Positions 27,728-37,169 of a stretch of 64,000 nucleotides of DNA are shown piece by piece. Source of the DNA: Psychrobacillus sp. INOP01. GTDB taxonomy: Bacteria; Bacillota; Bacilli; Bacillales_A; Planococcaceae. Where the stretch lies: assembly GCF_018140925.1 (NCBI RefSeq), contig NZ_CP073315.1:3658001-3722000 (forward strand). The letters are read 5' to 3'. The position numbers and the translations under genes were made by a program. Under the pieces are notes generated by a model. The model was not told where the DNA came from. It searched no databases and saw only the letters and a program-made list of their open reading frames with translations. The first letter of the stretch is position 1. Every line of letters begins with the position of its first letter.

Positions 27728-27975
27728 GAAAGTAAATTACTGCCGATTTCCGCAAGGTGATCGATGAAACATCACCGCTACTTACGCGTCGCTTGTGATG
27801 TTTCATCTGACTCACTCATTGCGCCAGAGTCGCCGCTCTCCGCGGATATCAAAGAAGTGAGTAGTACCTGTGAGTTAGATTAGACAGCCTAGCAAAAATT
27901 AACCGGTAATAATATAGCTACAAGTCTGTCCAAAGCAACTCGGAAAGGATAGAACCAGGTGTTGACCTTTAGAAC
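27728..27975 (+). repeat. Dispersed structured intergenic element, copy D (shortened)
   Basis: It has the GATTTCCG start, a GC-rich block with the perfect 13-bp hairpin GATGAAACATCAC (27763-27775) / GTGATGTTTCATC (27795-27807), then GTGAGTAGTACC. A deletion follows, and then the common tail CGGTAATAATATAGCTACAAGTCTGTCCAAAGCA. The hairpin in copy F is the same except for a paired change (A-T to C-G). The rest of the gap to korA (27976-28162) shows nothing distinctive. Confidence 0.75.
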
Positions 27976-28162
27976 TCACTCATATTTTTCTTAGATGGTA
28001 ATATTTTCATTTTATAATTTTTAAGAATAATTTGTGACGATACGTTTCCGTCAAAGGTCTGAATTTCAATAAAAATACGGGGAATACATAGTGATAAACG
28101 CTACTTCATGATAAACTAATGAAGGAAATTAGCATTTAATCGAATAGTAAGGAGATGTTTAT

Positions 28163-29917
28163 ATGTTGCAACAGCTTTCTTGGAAAGTAGGAGGGCAGCA
28201 AGGAGAGGGTATTGAAAGTACAGGAGAAATATTCTCTATGGCGATGAACCGCCTAGGATACTATCTATACGGATACCGTCATTTCTCTTCTCGAATTAAA
28301 GGTGGCCATACAAACAATAAAATCTGTGTACGTCCAACGCAAGTTCGTACAATTCCAGATGATTTAGATATTTTAGTAGCATTTGATCAAGAAACAATTG
28401 ATGTCAATTACAAAGAGTTAACTGAAAAGAGTATTATTCTGGCAGACGCAAAATTCTCACCAGTAGAACCTGAAGAATGTAAAGCGCCTATGTATATTGT
28501 CCCTTTCACAGAGATAGCTGCAGAGCTTGGAACATCTCTTATGAAAAATATGGTTGCAATTGGTGCAAGTGCCGCATTACTTAACTTGGATAAAGCTGTA
28601 TTCCAAGGTGTGGTAGATGAAATTTTCGGGAAAAAAGGACAAGAAGTAGTAGAAAAAAATATGCAAGCTATTCAACAAGGCTTCGATACAATGGCTGAAC
28701 AGCTAGGAGATCGTCTAGGAGAGTGGGAAATAGCTCCGGCCGACGGAAAACACCGTATGTTTATGATAGGAAATGATGCAATTGCACTTGGCGCATTAAC
28801 AGCGGGTGTTCGTTTTATGGCAGCTTATCCAATCACTCCAGCTTCCGAAATAATGGAGTATATGATTAAAAAGCTACCACTATTTGGTGGAGCAGTTATT
28901 CAAACAGAGGATGAAATTGCCGCTGCTACAATGGCAATAGGTTCAAACTATGGTGGAGTTCGTGCGTTTACTGCATCAGCAGGTCCGGGACTTTCACTTA
29001 TGATGGAAGCAATCGGTCTTTCTGGTATGACCGAACAACCGCTTGTGATTGTAGATACACAGCGTGGAGGACCTTCAACAGGACTTCCGACGAAGCAGGA
29101 GCAATCCGATTTAATGCAAATGATTTATGGTACTCATGGAGAAATTCCAAAAGTTGTTATTGCACCGAGTACTGGGGAAGAAGCATTCTACGATACAATT
29201 CAAGCCTTCAATATTGCAGAGGAATTGCAGCTTCCTGTAATTATCTTATCGGATTTACAATTGTCACTTGGTAAACAAACAGTGGAGCCATTTGATTATT
29301 CTAAGGTTGAAATCCGTCGTGGAAAATTAGTAGAAAATGAAGAAATTCCTGTAGCTGAAGATAAATCGTACTTCAAGCGTTATGAACTAACGGAAGATGG
29401 GGTTTCCCCACGTGTTCTACCAGGAACCGAGCACGCTATTCACCATGTAACTGGAGTAGAGCATGATGAAACAGGTAAGCCATCTGAAGCGTCTACAAAT
29501 CGTAAAGCTCAAATGGATAAACGATTAGGGAAGCTGAAGCATATTAACTTTAAAGAGCCAGTATATGTGAACGCACCATACGAAGAAGCGGATATACTAT
29601 TTGTTGGCTTCAATTCTACTAGAGGAGTGCTAGAAGAATTACAGCAAACACTTATTGAAAGTGATGTTAAAGTAAACCATGCACATATTCGTTTAATCCA
29701 TCCATTCCCTGTAGAGGAAATGCTACCACTAGTTGCGAAAGCGAAAAAAGTAGTAGTAGTCGAAAATAACGCAACAGGCCAATTAGCAAGTATCATTAAA
29801 ATGAATGTTGGCGGTCATGATAAATTGGTCAGTGTTACGAAATATGACGGCACACCATTTTTACCATTACAGCTTGCAAAACAAGTAAAGGAGTTGCTAA
29901 CAGATGGTAACATTTAA
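28163..29917 (+). CDS. korA: 2-oxoacid:ferredoxin oxidoreductase, alpha (fused gamma-alpha) subunit
   Basis: 584 residues with AAGGAGATG upstream of ATG 28163. With KorB it oxidatively decarboxylates a 2-oxoacid (probably 2-oxoglutarate) to the acyl-CoA, passing electrons to ferredoxin. The N-terminal gamma domain (about 1-190, GGQQGEGIESTGEIFS) is fused to the alpha pyrimidine-binding domain (FMIGNDAIALGALTAGVRFMAAYPITPASEIMEYM and ASAGPGLSLMMEAIGLSGMTEQPLVI). It overlaps korB by 14 bases. The substrate is assigned from the family and is not proven by the sequence. Confidence 0.92.
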   Translation: MLQQLSWKVGGQQGEGIESTGEIFSMAMNRLGYYLYGYRHFSSRIKGGHTNNKICVRPTQVRTIPDDLDILVAFDQETIDVNYKELTEKSIILADAKFSPVEPEECKAPMYIVPFTEIAAELGTSLMKNMVAIGASAALLNLDKAVFQGVVDEIFGKKGQEVVEKNMQAIQQGFDTMAEQLGDRLGEWEIAPADGKHRMFMIGNDAIALGALTAGVRFMAAYPITPASEIMEYMIKKLPLFGGAVIQTEDEIAAATMAIGSNYGGVRAFTASAGPGLSLMMEAIGLSGMTEQPLVIVDTQRGGPSTGLPTKQEQSDLMQMIYGTHGEIPKVVIAPSTGEEAFYDTIQAFNIAEELQLPVIILSDLQLSLGKQTVEPFDYSKVEIRRGKLVENEEIPVAEDKSYFKRYELTEDGVSPRVLPGTEHAIHHVTGVEHDETGKPSEASTNRKAQMDKRLGKLKHINFKEPVYVNAPYEEADILFVGFNSTRGVLEELQQTLIESDVKVNHAHIRLIHPFPVEEMLPLVAKAKKVVVVENNATGQLASIIKMNVGGHDKLVSVTKYDGTPFLPLQLAKQVKELLTDGNI

Positions 29918-30770
29918 AGATTTTCGTAATAACGTAAAACCTAACTGGTGTCCAGGTTGTGGTGACTTCTCAGTGCAGGCGGCTATTCAACGTGCTGCAG
30001 CAAATGTTGGCATTCAACCACATGATTTAGCAGTAATTTCTGGTATCGGCTGTTCTGGACGAATTTCTGGTTACATTCATTCATATGGTTTTCATGGTAT
30101 TCACGGTCGTGCACTTCCAATAGCTCAAGGATTGAAAATGGCAAACAAAGATTTACACGTTATCGCTTCTGGCGGTGATGGTGATGGATTTGCAATAGGG
30201 ATGGGTCATACTATACATTCTATACGTCGTAATATTGATATAACATATGTTGTTATGGACAACCAAATCTACGGATTAACAAAAGGTCAAACGTCCCCAC
30301 GATCAGCAGAGGGCTTTAAAACGAAGTCAACTCCTGGTGGAGCAATTGAACCTTCTGTTCAACCATTAGAACTGGCTCTTACATCTGGCGCAACATTTGT
30401 AGCACAAGGATTTTCTTCTGATATTAAAGAGCTAACTGCTATTATCGAAGCAGGGATCAATCATAAAGGCTTCTCGTTCATCAATGTGTTTAGCCCGTGT
30501 GTAACATACAATAAAGTAAATACGTATGATTGGTTTAAGGAACATCTTACAAAGCTTTCTAATATTGAAGGATATGACTCTACAAACAGAGAAGAAGCTA
30601 TGAAAGTAGTAATGGAAAGAGAAGGACTTGTAACAGGTATCATTTATCAAGATGAAAATGCACCATCCTACCAAGAACAAGTTCCTGGTTACGCACCTAC
30701 ACCACTAGTCGATCAAAATTTGAAGATGAGTGAACAGGAATTCAATGCATTACTTCAAGACTTTATGTGA
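29904..30770 (+). CDS. korB: 2-oxoacid:ferredoxin oxidoreductase, beta subunit
   Basis: 288 residues, the thiamine-diphosphate subunit. The N-terminal NWCPGCGDFSVQAAI holds CxxC ligands; the TPP/Mg motif is GGDGDGFAIGMGHTIHSIRRNIDITYVVMDNQIYG (about residues 92-126); GQTSPRSAEGFKTKSTPGG follows. The start is nested in the end of korA, ensuring equal production of the subunits. A terminator follows 10 bases after the stop. In B. subtilis tdh-kbl lie between spoVS and miaB; here korAB fill that interval. Confidence 0.93.
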   Translation: MVTFKDFRNNVKPNWCPGCGDFSVQAAIQRAAANVGIQPHDLAVISGIGCSGRISGYIHSYGFHGIHGRALPIAQGLKMANKDLHVIASGGDGDGFAIGMGHTIHSIRRNIDITYVVMDNQIYGLTKGQTSPRSAEGFKTKSTPGGAIEPSVQPLELALTSGATFVAQGFSSDIKELTAIIEAGINHKGFSFINVFSPCVTYNKVNTYDWFKEHLTKLSNIEGYDSTNREEAMKVVMEREGLVTGIIYQDENAPSYQEQVPGYAPTPLVDQNLKMSEQEFNALLQDFM

Positions 30771-30779
30771 TTAATATTT

Positions 30780-30813
30780 AGCTCATGAATTTTAACGTTC
30801 ATGAGCTTTTTTA
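30780..30813 (+). terminator. Intrinsic terminator after korB
   Basis: GCTCATGAA (30781-30789) / TTCATGAGC (30798-30806) followed by seven T residues. Confidence 0.88.
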
Positions 30814-30831
30814 TTATTTGGAAATAATAAA

Positions 30832-31028
30832 GTTACAAAATTATTTTGATTTCCGTTTCAGTCGGACACTTTCCGCGGGCGATGCCGAGCCCCCTCAGGC
30901 AAATATGATATAAATAATGAAGGCTTTATGTATGTGATGTTGTTAGTCTACGTAACCTTATTTACTCCCAGGGGGTCTTGACTTTCAAGCCGGAGTCGCT
31001 GCCCTTTATGTGAAAAACATATATGCAG
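30832..31028 (+). repeat. Dispersed structured intergenic element, copy E (GC-rich block only, interrupted)
   Basis: It begins TTTTGATTTCCGTTTCAGTCGG and contains TTTCCGCGGGCGATGCCGAGCC, CCCCTCAGGC and CAGGGGGTCTTGACTTTC, ending CCGGAGTCGCTGCCC. The arms CCCCCTCAGG and CCCAGGGGG are separated by about 65 AT-rich bases, as though something inserted into, or expanded from, the loop. The 3' hairpin part of the family is missing. The remaining gap to miaB (31029-31292) has no feature I recognise apart from the miaB ribosome binding site. Confidence 0.7.
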
Positions 31029-31292
31029 GATCTATATCTAGTTTTAGATTGGCAACGCACATCCGTTTAGACGATCCCACAATGGAGGGATATTTTGTAT
31101 TGAAAAATATTTACGTGTTTTTTGATTGAATACTCGTGCCGTCCTTAAGAATTCCCAATAACAAATAAAAATTTGAACATAATTTGTCTAATTAAGAAAT
31201 TTTAAGCTGAATGCCTTGTAGGAACAGAGAACTATTCAGTATAATAGGAGGGATATTCGTACTTTTCACGAATGAAGGAAAGGAGAGTTCTT

Positions 31293-32840
31293 ATGAACGA
31301 GGAATCACGTTTACAAAGTACTCAAGTGAAGGAAGCTAGCTCTTTGGATAAAAAATCCGAAAAGGATTATAGTAAATATTTTCAAGCAGTCTATACTCCG
31401 CCATCATTAAAAGATGCGAAAAAACGTGGCAAAGAAGAGGTAGAATACCATAACGACTTTGCTATTGCAGAGCAATTTAAAGGCATGGGTCAAAATAGAA
31501 AATTTTATATCCGCACATATGGCTGTCAAATGAACGAGCATGATACAGAAGTAATGGCAGGTATCTTCATGCAACTAGGATATGAACCTACGGATACTGT
31601 AGATGATGCAAATGTTGTTTTACTTAATACTTGTGCCATTCGTGAAAATGCAGAAAACAAAGTATTTGGTGAGCTTGGTCATTTTAAGCATTTAAAACAA
31701 AAGAATCCAGATGTCTTGATCGGTGTCTGTGGATGTATGTCGCAGGAAGAATCAGTTGTCAACAAAATATTAAAAACTTACAATCAAGTAGATATGATTT
31801 TTGGTACACATAATATTCACCGTCTTCCTAACATACTAAACGAAGCATACCTTTCAAAAGAAATGGTCGTGGAAGTTTGGTCTAAAGAAGGAGACGTTAT
31901 AGAAAATTTACCGCGTGTACGTAAAGGTTCGATTAAAGCATGGGTTAACATTATGTATGGCTGTGATAAATTCTGTACATATTGTATCGTTCCATATACA
32001 CGTGGAAAAGAGCGTAGTCGTCGCCCGGAAGATATTATTCAAGAAATTAGACATCTTGCTGCGCAGGGATACAAAGAAGTAACATTGCTTGGTCAAAACG
32101 TAAATGCATACGGAAAAGACTTTGAAGATCTAGATTATCGCTTTGGTGATTTAATGGATGACCTTCGGAAGATTGACGTAGCTCGCATACGTTTCATGAC
32201 TAGTCATCCTAGGGACTTTGATGACCATTTAATCGAAGTGCTTGCAAAAGGCGGAAATTTAGTAGATCATATTCATCTTCCAGTACAATCTGGATCATCT
32301 GATATACTTAAAATAATGGCTCGTAAATACACAAGAGAGCATTATTTAGAGCTAGTTAGTAAAATAAAAGCAGCTATCCCAAATGTATCATTAACAACAG
32401 ACATAATTGTTGGGTTCCCAAATGAAACAGACGAACAATTTGAGGAAACAATGTCACTATATAAAGAAGTCGGTTTTGAAATTGCCTATACGTATATTTA
32501 CTCTCCACGCGAAGGTACACCTGCTGCTAAAATGGTAGATAACGTACCGATGGAAGTGAAAAAGGAAAGACTTCAGCGTTTAAATAAGCTTGTAAATGAT
32601 ATGTCGGCTGAAGCTATGAAAAAACATGCTGGACAAATTGTGGAAGTTTTAGTAGAAGGTGAAAGTAAAAACAACCCTGATGTACTTGCAGGCTACACAA
32701 GTAAAAGTAAACTAGTTAATTTCGTGGGTCCTAAAGATATTATCGGCCAACTAGTTAAAGTAAAAGTAACAGAAGCAAAAACATGGTCACTTACTGGGGA
32801 ACTAGTAAATGAAACAATAGAGCAAAAGGTGGGAGTATAA
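31293..32840 (+). CDS. miaB: tRNA-2-methylthio-N6-dimethylallyladenosine synthase MiaB
   Basis: Start at ATG 31293, eight bases after AAAGGAGA; an in-frame ATG at 31272 precedes that site. 515 residues. It is a radical SAM methylthiotransferase acting on A37 of tRNAs that read UNN codons. The N-terminal MTTase domain carries its three Fe-S cysteines in [18 protein letters not shown] and CGCMSQEE. The radical SAM cluster is [13 protein letters not shown] (CxxxCxxC). A C-terminal TRAM domain follows. Its stop overlaps the start of ymcA. Confidence 0.96.
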   Translation: MNEESRLQSTQVKEASSLDKKSEKDYSKYFQAVYTPPSLKDAKKRGKEEVEYHNDFAIAEQFKGMGQNRKFYIRTYGCQMNEHDTEVMAGIFMQLGYEPTDTVDDANVVLLNTCAIRENAENKVFGELGHFKHLKQKNPDVLIGVCGCMSQEESVVNKILKTYNQVDMIFGTHNIHRLPNILNEAYLSKEMVVEVWSKEGDVIENLPRVRKGSIKAWVNIMYGCDKFCTYCIVPYTRGKERSRRPEDIIQEIRHLAAQGYKEVTLLGQNVNAYGKDFEDLDYRFGDLMDDLRKIDVARIRFMTSHPRDFDDHLIEVLAKGGNLVDHIHLPVQSGSSDILKIMARKYTREHYLELVSKIKAAIPNVSLTTDIIVGFPNETDEQFEETMSLYKEVGFEIAYTYIYSPREGTPAAKMVDNVPMEVKKERLQRLNKLVNDMSAEAMKKHAGQIVEVLVEGESKNNPDVLAGYTSKSKLVNFVGPKDIIGQLVKVKVTEAKTWSLTGELVNETIEQKVGV

Positions 32841-33277
32841 TGTCTACTACAAAATATACTAGAGACGATATTATTGAAAAAGCAAAAGAAATTGCAACAA
32901 TGATTGCAAATACTGAGGAAGTTGAATTCTTCAAACGTGCAGAAGAGCAAATCAATGAAAATACAAAGGTACGTGAAAAAATAGCGAGTCTTAAAAGCTT
33001 ACAAAAACAAGCAGTCAACTTTCAGCATTTAGGAAAAGAAAAGGCACTTACACTAATTGAAGGTAAGATTTCAGCAATCGAAGAAGAAATTGATAGCCTG
33101 CCGATTGTACAACAATTCAAACAATCTCAAGGTGACGTAAATAGTCTGCTACAATTAGTTGCAAATTCAATTTCTAATAACGTAACAAACCAAATTATTG
33201 AAGCAACAGATGGTGATTTATTAAGAGGTGAAACCGGCTCTAAGGTAAAAAACACAACATACGATAGTTGTTCATAA
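32840..33277 (+). CDS. ymcA: RicA (YmcA), YlbF/YmcA family regulator of RNA processing
   Basis: 145 residues. It is an all-helical YlbF/YmcA family protein (TEEVEFFKRAEEQINENTKVREKIASLKSLQKQAVNFQHLGKEKAL; KGETGSKV-like LRGETGSKV near the end). A single cysteine lies three residues before the C terminus region (TYDSCS). In B. subtilis RicA-RicF-RicT form a complex that assists RNase Y in mRNA maturation and influences sporulation, competence and biofilm. It overlaps miaB by one base, and a terminator closes the unit. In B. subtilis cotE-mutS follow; here accessory genes begin. Confidence 0.92.
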   Translation: MSTTKYTRDDIIEKAKEIATMIANTEEVEFFKRAEEQINENTKVREKIASLKSLQKQAVNFQHLGKEKALTLIEGKISAIEEEIDSLPIVQQFKQSQGDVNSLLQLVANSISNNVTNQIIEATDGDLLRGETGSKVKNTTYDSCS

Positions 33278-33294
33278 TTAGAAAATCCAATAAG

Positions 33295-33337
33295 GCATAC
33301 ATTTGATCCTAACACGATTAAATGTATGCTTTTTTTT
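33295..33337 (+). terminator. Intrinsic terminator after ymcA
   Basis: GCATACATTT (33295-33304) / AAATGTATGC (33320-33329), then eight T residues. Confidence 0.88.
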
Positions 33338-33381
33338 GAAACCACTTTACCCTCTATAAAATACCGAAAATACTAAATAGG

Positions 33382-33410
33382 TTGACAATTAAATAAATTT
33401 ATATGTTAAT
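33382..33410 (+). promoter_or_regulatory. Candidate SigA promoter of the TAXI-TRAP operon
   Basis: TTGACA (33382-33387), 17 bases, GTTAAT (33405-33410). The -10 is imperfect; neighbouring AT-rich hexamers could serve instead. Confidence 0.5.
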
Positions 33411-33455
33411 ATTAATAAGTGCAAGGGGATTATATATAAAAAGGGAGGAAATGGA

Positions 33456-34454
33456 ATGAGGAAAAGACAGTTAAAGTTTTTGAGTATACTAAGCGTTTTA
33501 GTATTATTGATACTTGCAGCTTGTGGTTCAACAGATGGGGATTCTTCTGACAGTGGTTCAGAAGGCGATTCAGGTAAAACAAAAGATGATTATAAATTTT
33601 TAAGTATGTTAACTGGTGGAACGCAAGGTACTTACTATCCACTAGGTGGAACTTTTGCAGAATTAATCACTACGGAAACAGGTGTTAAAACTACTGCAGA
33701 GGTATCTCAAGCATCTGCAGCTAATATGACAGCATTACAAGAAGGTGAAGGTAATATAGCTTTCGTTCAAACGGATATTGCTTACTATGGTACTGAAGGA
33801 ATAATGATGTTTGAAGGTAAGAAAACAGATGCGGTTTCAGCATTAGGTGCGTTATATCCAGAAACAGTTCAATTAGTTACATTAGCGGATTCTGGAATTA
33901 CTTCATTTGAAGATTTAAAGGGGAAAAAGGTTTCTGTTGGTGCACCAGGGTCTGGTACCTATGCGAATGCAGAGCAATTGCTTGAAATCCATGGCTTATC
34001 AATGGACGATATTGAAGCACAAAATTTAGATTTCGGTGAGTCAACAGATGGTATTCAATCTGGACAAATCGATGCAGCATTTATTACAGCTGGTTATCCA
34101 ACTGGTGCTGTGGAAGCACTAAATGCTACAAACAAAGTTTCTATCATTCCAGTAAGTGATGAAAAAGCAGACGAATTAATCGAAAAATATCCATATTACG
34201 CGAAGGATACAATTCCATCTGGTACTTACGGTTTAACAGAAGAAACTCCAACAGTCTCTGTACTAGCTATGCTAGCAGTAAACAAAGAGCTTCCAGAAGA
34301 CCTAGTATATGAAATGACAAAAGCAATCTATGGAAATACTGATAAAATCAGTCATGCAAAAGGTGAGTTTATCAAAGCCGAAACTGCTTTAGATGGTATC
34401 GGAATTGAAATTCACCCAGGAGCACAAAAATATTTCGATGAAGTCAATAAATAA
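33456..34454 (+). CDS. TAXI family TRAP transporter solute-binding lipoprotein
   Basis: 332 residues with AAAGGGAGG upstream of ATG 33456. A signal peptide with lipobox LAAC (Cys23) is followed by a Ser/Asp-rich linker and a TAXI-type binding domain (FLSMLTGGTQGTYYPLGGTFAELI; LKGKKVSVGAPGSGTYANAEQLLE). TAXI proteins hand organic acids or amino acids such as glutamate to a fused TRAP permease. The DUF1850 protein and the fused permease follow in one operon. The ligand cannot be inferred. Confidence 0.92.
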   Translation: MRKRQLKFLSILSVLVLLILAACGSTDGDSSDSGSEGDSGKTKDDYKFLSMLTGGTQGTYYPLGGTFAELITTETGVKTTAEVSQASAANMTALQEGEGNIAFVQTDIAYYGTEGIMMFEGKKTDAVSALGALYPETVQLVTLADSGITSFEDLKGKKVSVGAPGSGTYANAEQLLEIHGLSMDDIEAQNLDFGESTDGIQSGQIDAAFITAGYPTGAVEALNATNKVSIIPVSDEKADELIEKYPYYAKDTIPSGTYGLTEETPTVSVLAMLAVNKELPEDLVYEMTKAIYGNTDKISHAKGEFIKAETALDGIGIEIHPGAQKYFDEVNK

Positions 34455-34466
34455 TCTAACAGTTAT

Positions 34467-34503
34467 AAGGGGCTCTGTTGCGAATTGCTTCGAGTCCCTT
34501 TTT
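34467..34503 (+). terminator. Attenuating hairpin between binding protein and DUF1850 gene
   Basis: AAGGGGCTC (34467-34475) pairs with GAGTCCCTTTTT (34492-34503), including one G-T pair, followed by T residues. It is probably a partial terminator giving more binding protein than permease. Confidence 0.7.
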
Positions 34504-34531
34504 GTTAACAAAAGTGAGGTTTAACAACTTC

Positions 34532-35041
34532 ATGAAAAAAATAATCGGATTGGTTTTGATTTTTCTTTTAATTATTTTTTGTTTAATCCCTGTCTTTCCG
34601 GCGTTTACTTTTACGGAGACTAGAACGGAGCATCCAACTATTCACTATATTTCAATAGAGAAACAGAATAGCTTTCAAATTATTTTCACACATACTATTC
34701 ACCTTACAGATGTGATAGAAAGCTATAAAGTACTAGAGTCGAATGAAATTCAGTTGGTATCCATGCAATATAGTGATGTTTCAATTGGAATGCCTGGTTA
34801 TGCCGAGAAAGGTCAAACATTGACTTATGAGAATGGTGTATACACGCTCAAATACGATGAAGCAGTTTTGAACGATTTTATTTTACATATTGGAGATGTA
34901 GACAAAAAATTAGATTTTATTTACAACGAGAAACATTTCAATTTAAAAGAAGAGCTCGAAAGAGGTAAGTCGTACGAATTTAAAGTAAAGAAAATCTCGT
35001 TGTTTGAAAAAGTGAAAGGAGTCAAATTGAATGGCAGATAA
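34532..35041 (+). CDS. DUF1850 membrane-anchored protein of TAXI-TRAP operon
   Basis: Start at ATG 34532 (GTGAGGT upstream); the open frame back to 34478 runs through the hairpin. 169 residues: one N-terminal hydrophobic helix (about 4-25, KKIIGLVLIFLLIIFCLIPVFPAF), then an extracytoplasmic beta-rich domain with the family-like HTIHLTDVIESYKV stretch. DUF1850 genes regularly sit between a TAXI binding protein and its fused permease, as here. Their role is unknown; probably an accessory subunit. It overlaps the permease gene by 11 bases. Confidence 0.82.
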   Translation: MKKIIGLVLIFLLIIFCLIPVFPAFTFTETRTEHPTIHYISIEKQNSFQIIFTHTIHLTDVIESYKVLESNEIQLVSMQYSDVSIGMPGYAEKGQTLTYENGVYTLKYDEAVLNDFILHIGDVDKKLDFIYNEKHFNLKEELERGKSYEFKVKKISLFEKVKGVKLNGR

Positions 35042-37043
35042 GAAAAATCAAAATATACAAGACAATCAGTTTGAAGAGCTGTCTTTGGAAGAACAACAAG
35101 AAATTTTAGAGAAATATGATCTGGAGTCGAATACTCGTACTTTAGATGGTGTGCTTAAATACATTATCTATTTTGGTTTAATGGCATTTTCCTTATTTCA
35201 ACTTTATACAGCCATTTACGGTCAATTTCCTGCTCAAATTCAACGAACTGTCCATTTAGGATTTGGTTTAGTTTTTATCTTTTTACTATTTCCAGCACGA
35301 AGAAAATTTTCTAAGTCGAAAATAGCATGGTATGATTTCATATTAACAGCTGGTGCTTTGTTAATCGGAAGCTATTGGACGATAAACTATACTCGTTTAG
35401 TACAAAGTTTAGGTTCCTTAGAGACTATGGACTTCATAGTAGGTTTACTAGCGGTGTTACTTGTCTTAGAGGCATCTAGAAGAGCAGTTGGTTTGCCTAT
35501 TACAATAATCGCCGCAATCTTTTTGGTATATGCATACTTTGGAGAATATTTCCCTGCATTTATGGCTCATAGAGGTCAAAGTGTCGATAATATTGTCAAT
35601 TTAATGTTCTACACAACTGATGGTATTTTAGGAACACCTCTTGCTGTTTCATCTACCTATATTTTTGCATTTTTGCTTTTTGGTGCATTTTTAGTAAAAA
35701 CAGGAGTAGGTCAGTACTTTAATGATTTATCAGTTGCAGTTGCAGGGAAGCTTATAGGGGGTCCAGCGAAGGTTGCAATTTTCTCATCTGCCTTACAAGG
35801 AACAATTTCAGGAAGTTCTGTTGCAAATGTTGTTACTTCTGGAGCTTATACGATTCCAATGATGAAATCGCTTGGCTATAAAAAGGAATTTGCTGGGGCA
35901 GTTGAAGCATCATCTTCCACTGGAGGCCAATTGATGCCTCCAATTATGGGTGCGGCTGCATTCTTAATGGTTGAATTTATCGGTCGTGGCATAACATATT
36001 GGGATATTGCCAAGGCAGCTGCCATTCCAGCAGTACTATATTTTACCGGAATTTGGATTATGACACATTTTGAAGCAAAGCGTTTAGGATTACGTGGATT
36101 AACAGATGAACAAATGCCAGATCGGAAAGAAATATTTAAAAAGATCTATTTAATCCTGCCTATTTTCTTGATCATTATTTTAATGATGGTAGGAGTTCCT
36201 GTTATCCATTCAGCTTTATATGGGATACTAGCTTGTATAGTAGTAGGACTGATAAACAAAGACACAAAACTTGGTCCAAAGGAAATTTTGGACGCCCTAG
36301 TTGATGGAGCAAGAACAGCATTAGGAGTTGTTGCAGCTACTGCATGTGCTGGTATTATCGTTGGGGTAGTTGTAAAAACAGGGTTAGGTTTAAGCTTAGC
36401 GACAAGCTTGGTTAAATTAGCTGGTGGAAGTATCATATTAACATTATTCTTCGTTATGATTGCTTCCCTTATTTTGGGTATGGGTGCACCGACCACTGCG
36501 AACTATGTTATTACTTCTACAATTGCAGCACCGGCTATAATTACTTTGTTAGCTCCAGATGTTGCCCAAAGTGCTGTACCAATTGTTGTATTATTATCCG
36601 CACATTTCTTTGTTTTCTATTTTGGAATAATCGCAGATATAACACCTCCTGTTGCACTCGCCGCCTTTGCAGCTTCAGGGATATCTGGTGGTGATCCTAT
36701 AAAAACTGGACTTGAAGCTTCCAAATTAGCAATTGCAGCTTTTATCATTCCATACATGGTAGTGTTTTCTCCAACATTGTTGATGATTGATACAACATTG
36801 TGGGAAATCATCTGGGTTACATTTACTGCACTAATTGGGATGATTTCTATTGGTGCAGGAATGATAGGCTACTGGTATAGAAAGGTTAATTGGTTGGAAA
36901 GAATTTTTGCAGTAGGAGCAGGGTTGTTATTGATATACCCAGAGAGCATGTCGGATGTTATTGGACTTGTCGTATTCGGGATATTATTTGCAATTCAACT
37001 GCTTACACGCGAAAAGAAAGATTCGAAAGTAATAGCACTCTAA
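35031..37043 (+). CDS. TRAP transporter permease, fused 4TM/12TM (TAXI type)
   Basis: 670 residues, many hydrophobic spans. The N-terminal four-helix part (about 45-160) corresponds to the small TRAP subunit. The rest is the DctM-like large subunit, with GTISGSSVANVVTSGAYTIPMMKSLGY, EASSSTGGQLMPPIMGAAAFLMVEF and GMGAPTTANYVITSTIAAPAI. The system is ion-gradient-driven import of an organic substrate delivered by the TAXI lipoprotein. The acidic N terminus (about 1-30) is probably cytosolic. Confidence 0.92.
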   Translation: MADKKNQNIQDNQFEELSLEEQQEILEKYDLESNTRTLDGVLKYIIYFGLMAFSLFQLYTAIYGQFPAQIQRTVHLGFGLVFIFLLFPARRKFSKSKIAWYDFILTAGALLIGSYWTINYTRLVQSLGSLETMDFIVGLLAVLLVLEASRRAVGLPITIIAAIFLVYAYFGEYFPAFMAHRGQSVDNIVNLMFYTTDGILGTPLAVSSTYIFAFLLFGAFLVKTGVGQYFNDLSVAVAGKLIGGPAKVAIFSSALQGTISGSSVANVVTSGAYTIPMMKSLGYKKEFAGAVEASSSTGGQLMPPIMGAAAFLMVEFIGRGITYWDIAKAAAIPAVLYFTGIWIMTHFEAKRLGLRGLTDEQMPDRKEIFKKIYLILPIFLIIILMMVGVPVIHSALYGILACIVVGLINKDTKLGPKEILDALVDGARTALGVVAATACAGIIVGVVVKTGLGLSLATSLVKLAGGSIILTLFFVMIASLILGMGAPTTANYVITSTIAAPAIITLLAPDVAQSAVPIVVLLSAHFFVFYFGIIADITPPVALAAFAASGISGGDPIKTGLEASKLAIAAFIIPYMVVFSPTLLMIDTTLWEIIWVTFTALIGMISIGAGMIGYWYRKVNWLERIFAVGAGLLLIYPESMSDVIGLVVFGILFAIQLLTREKKDSKVIAL

Positions 37044-37096
37044 AATTGTGAAGAATGGATTTCACCTCATTTAACATGAAAAAATTTACTTAAAGT

Positions 37097-37130
37097 AAAA
37101 ACACGAGCCCATTTACGGCTCGTGTTTTTA
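37097..37130 (+). terminator. Intrinsic terminator after the TRAP operon
   Basis: AAAAACACGAGCC / GGCTCGTGTTTTT, a strong symmetrical stem ending in T residues. Confidence 0.88.
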
Positions 37131-37169
37131 TATAATAGAGATAAGATAGATAGAATTGGGGTATATTAC

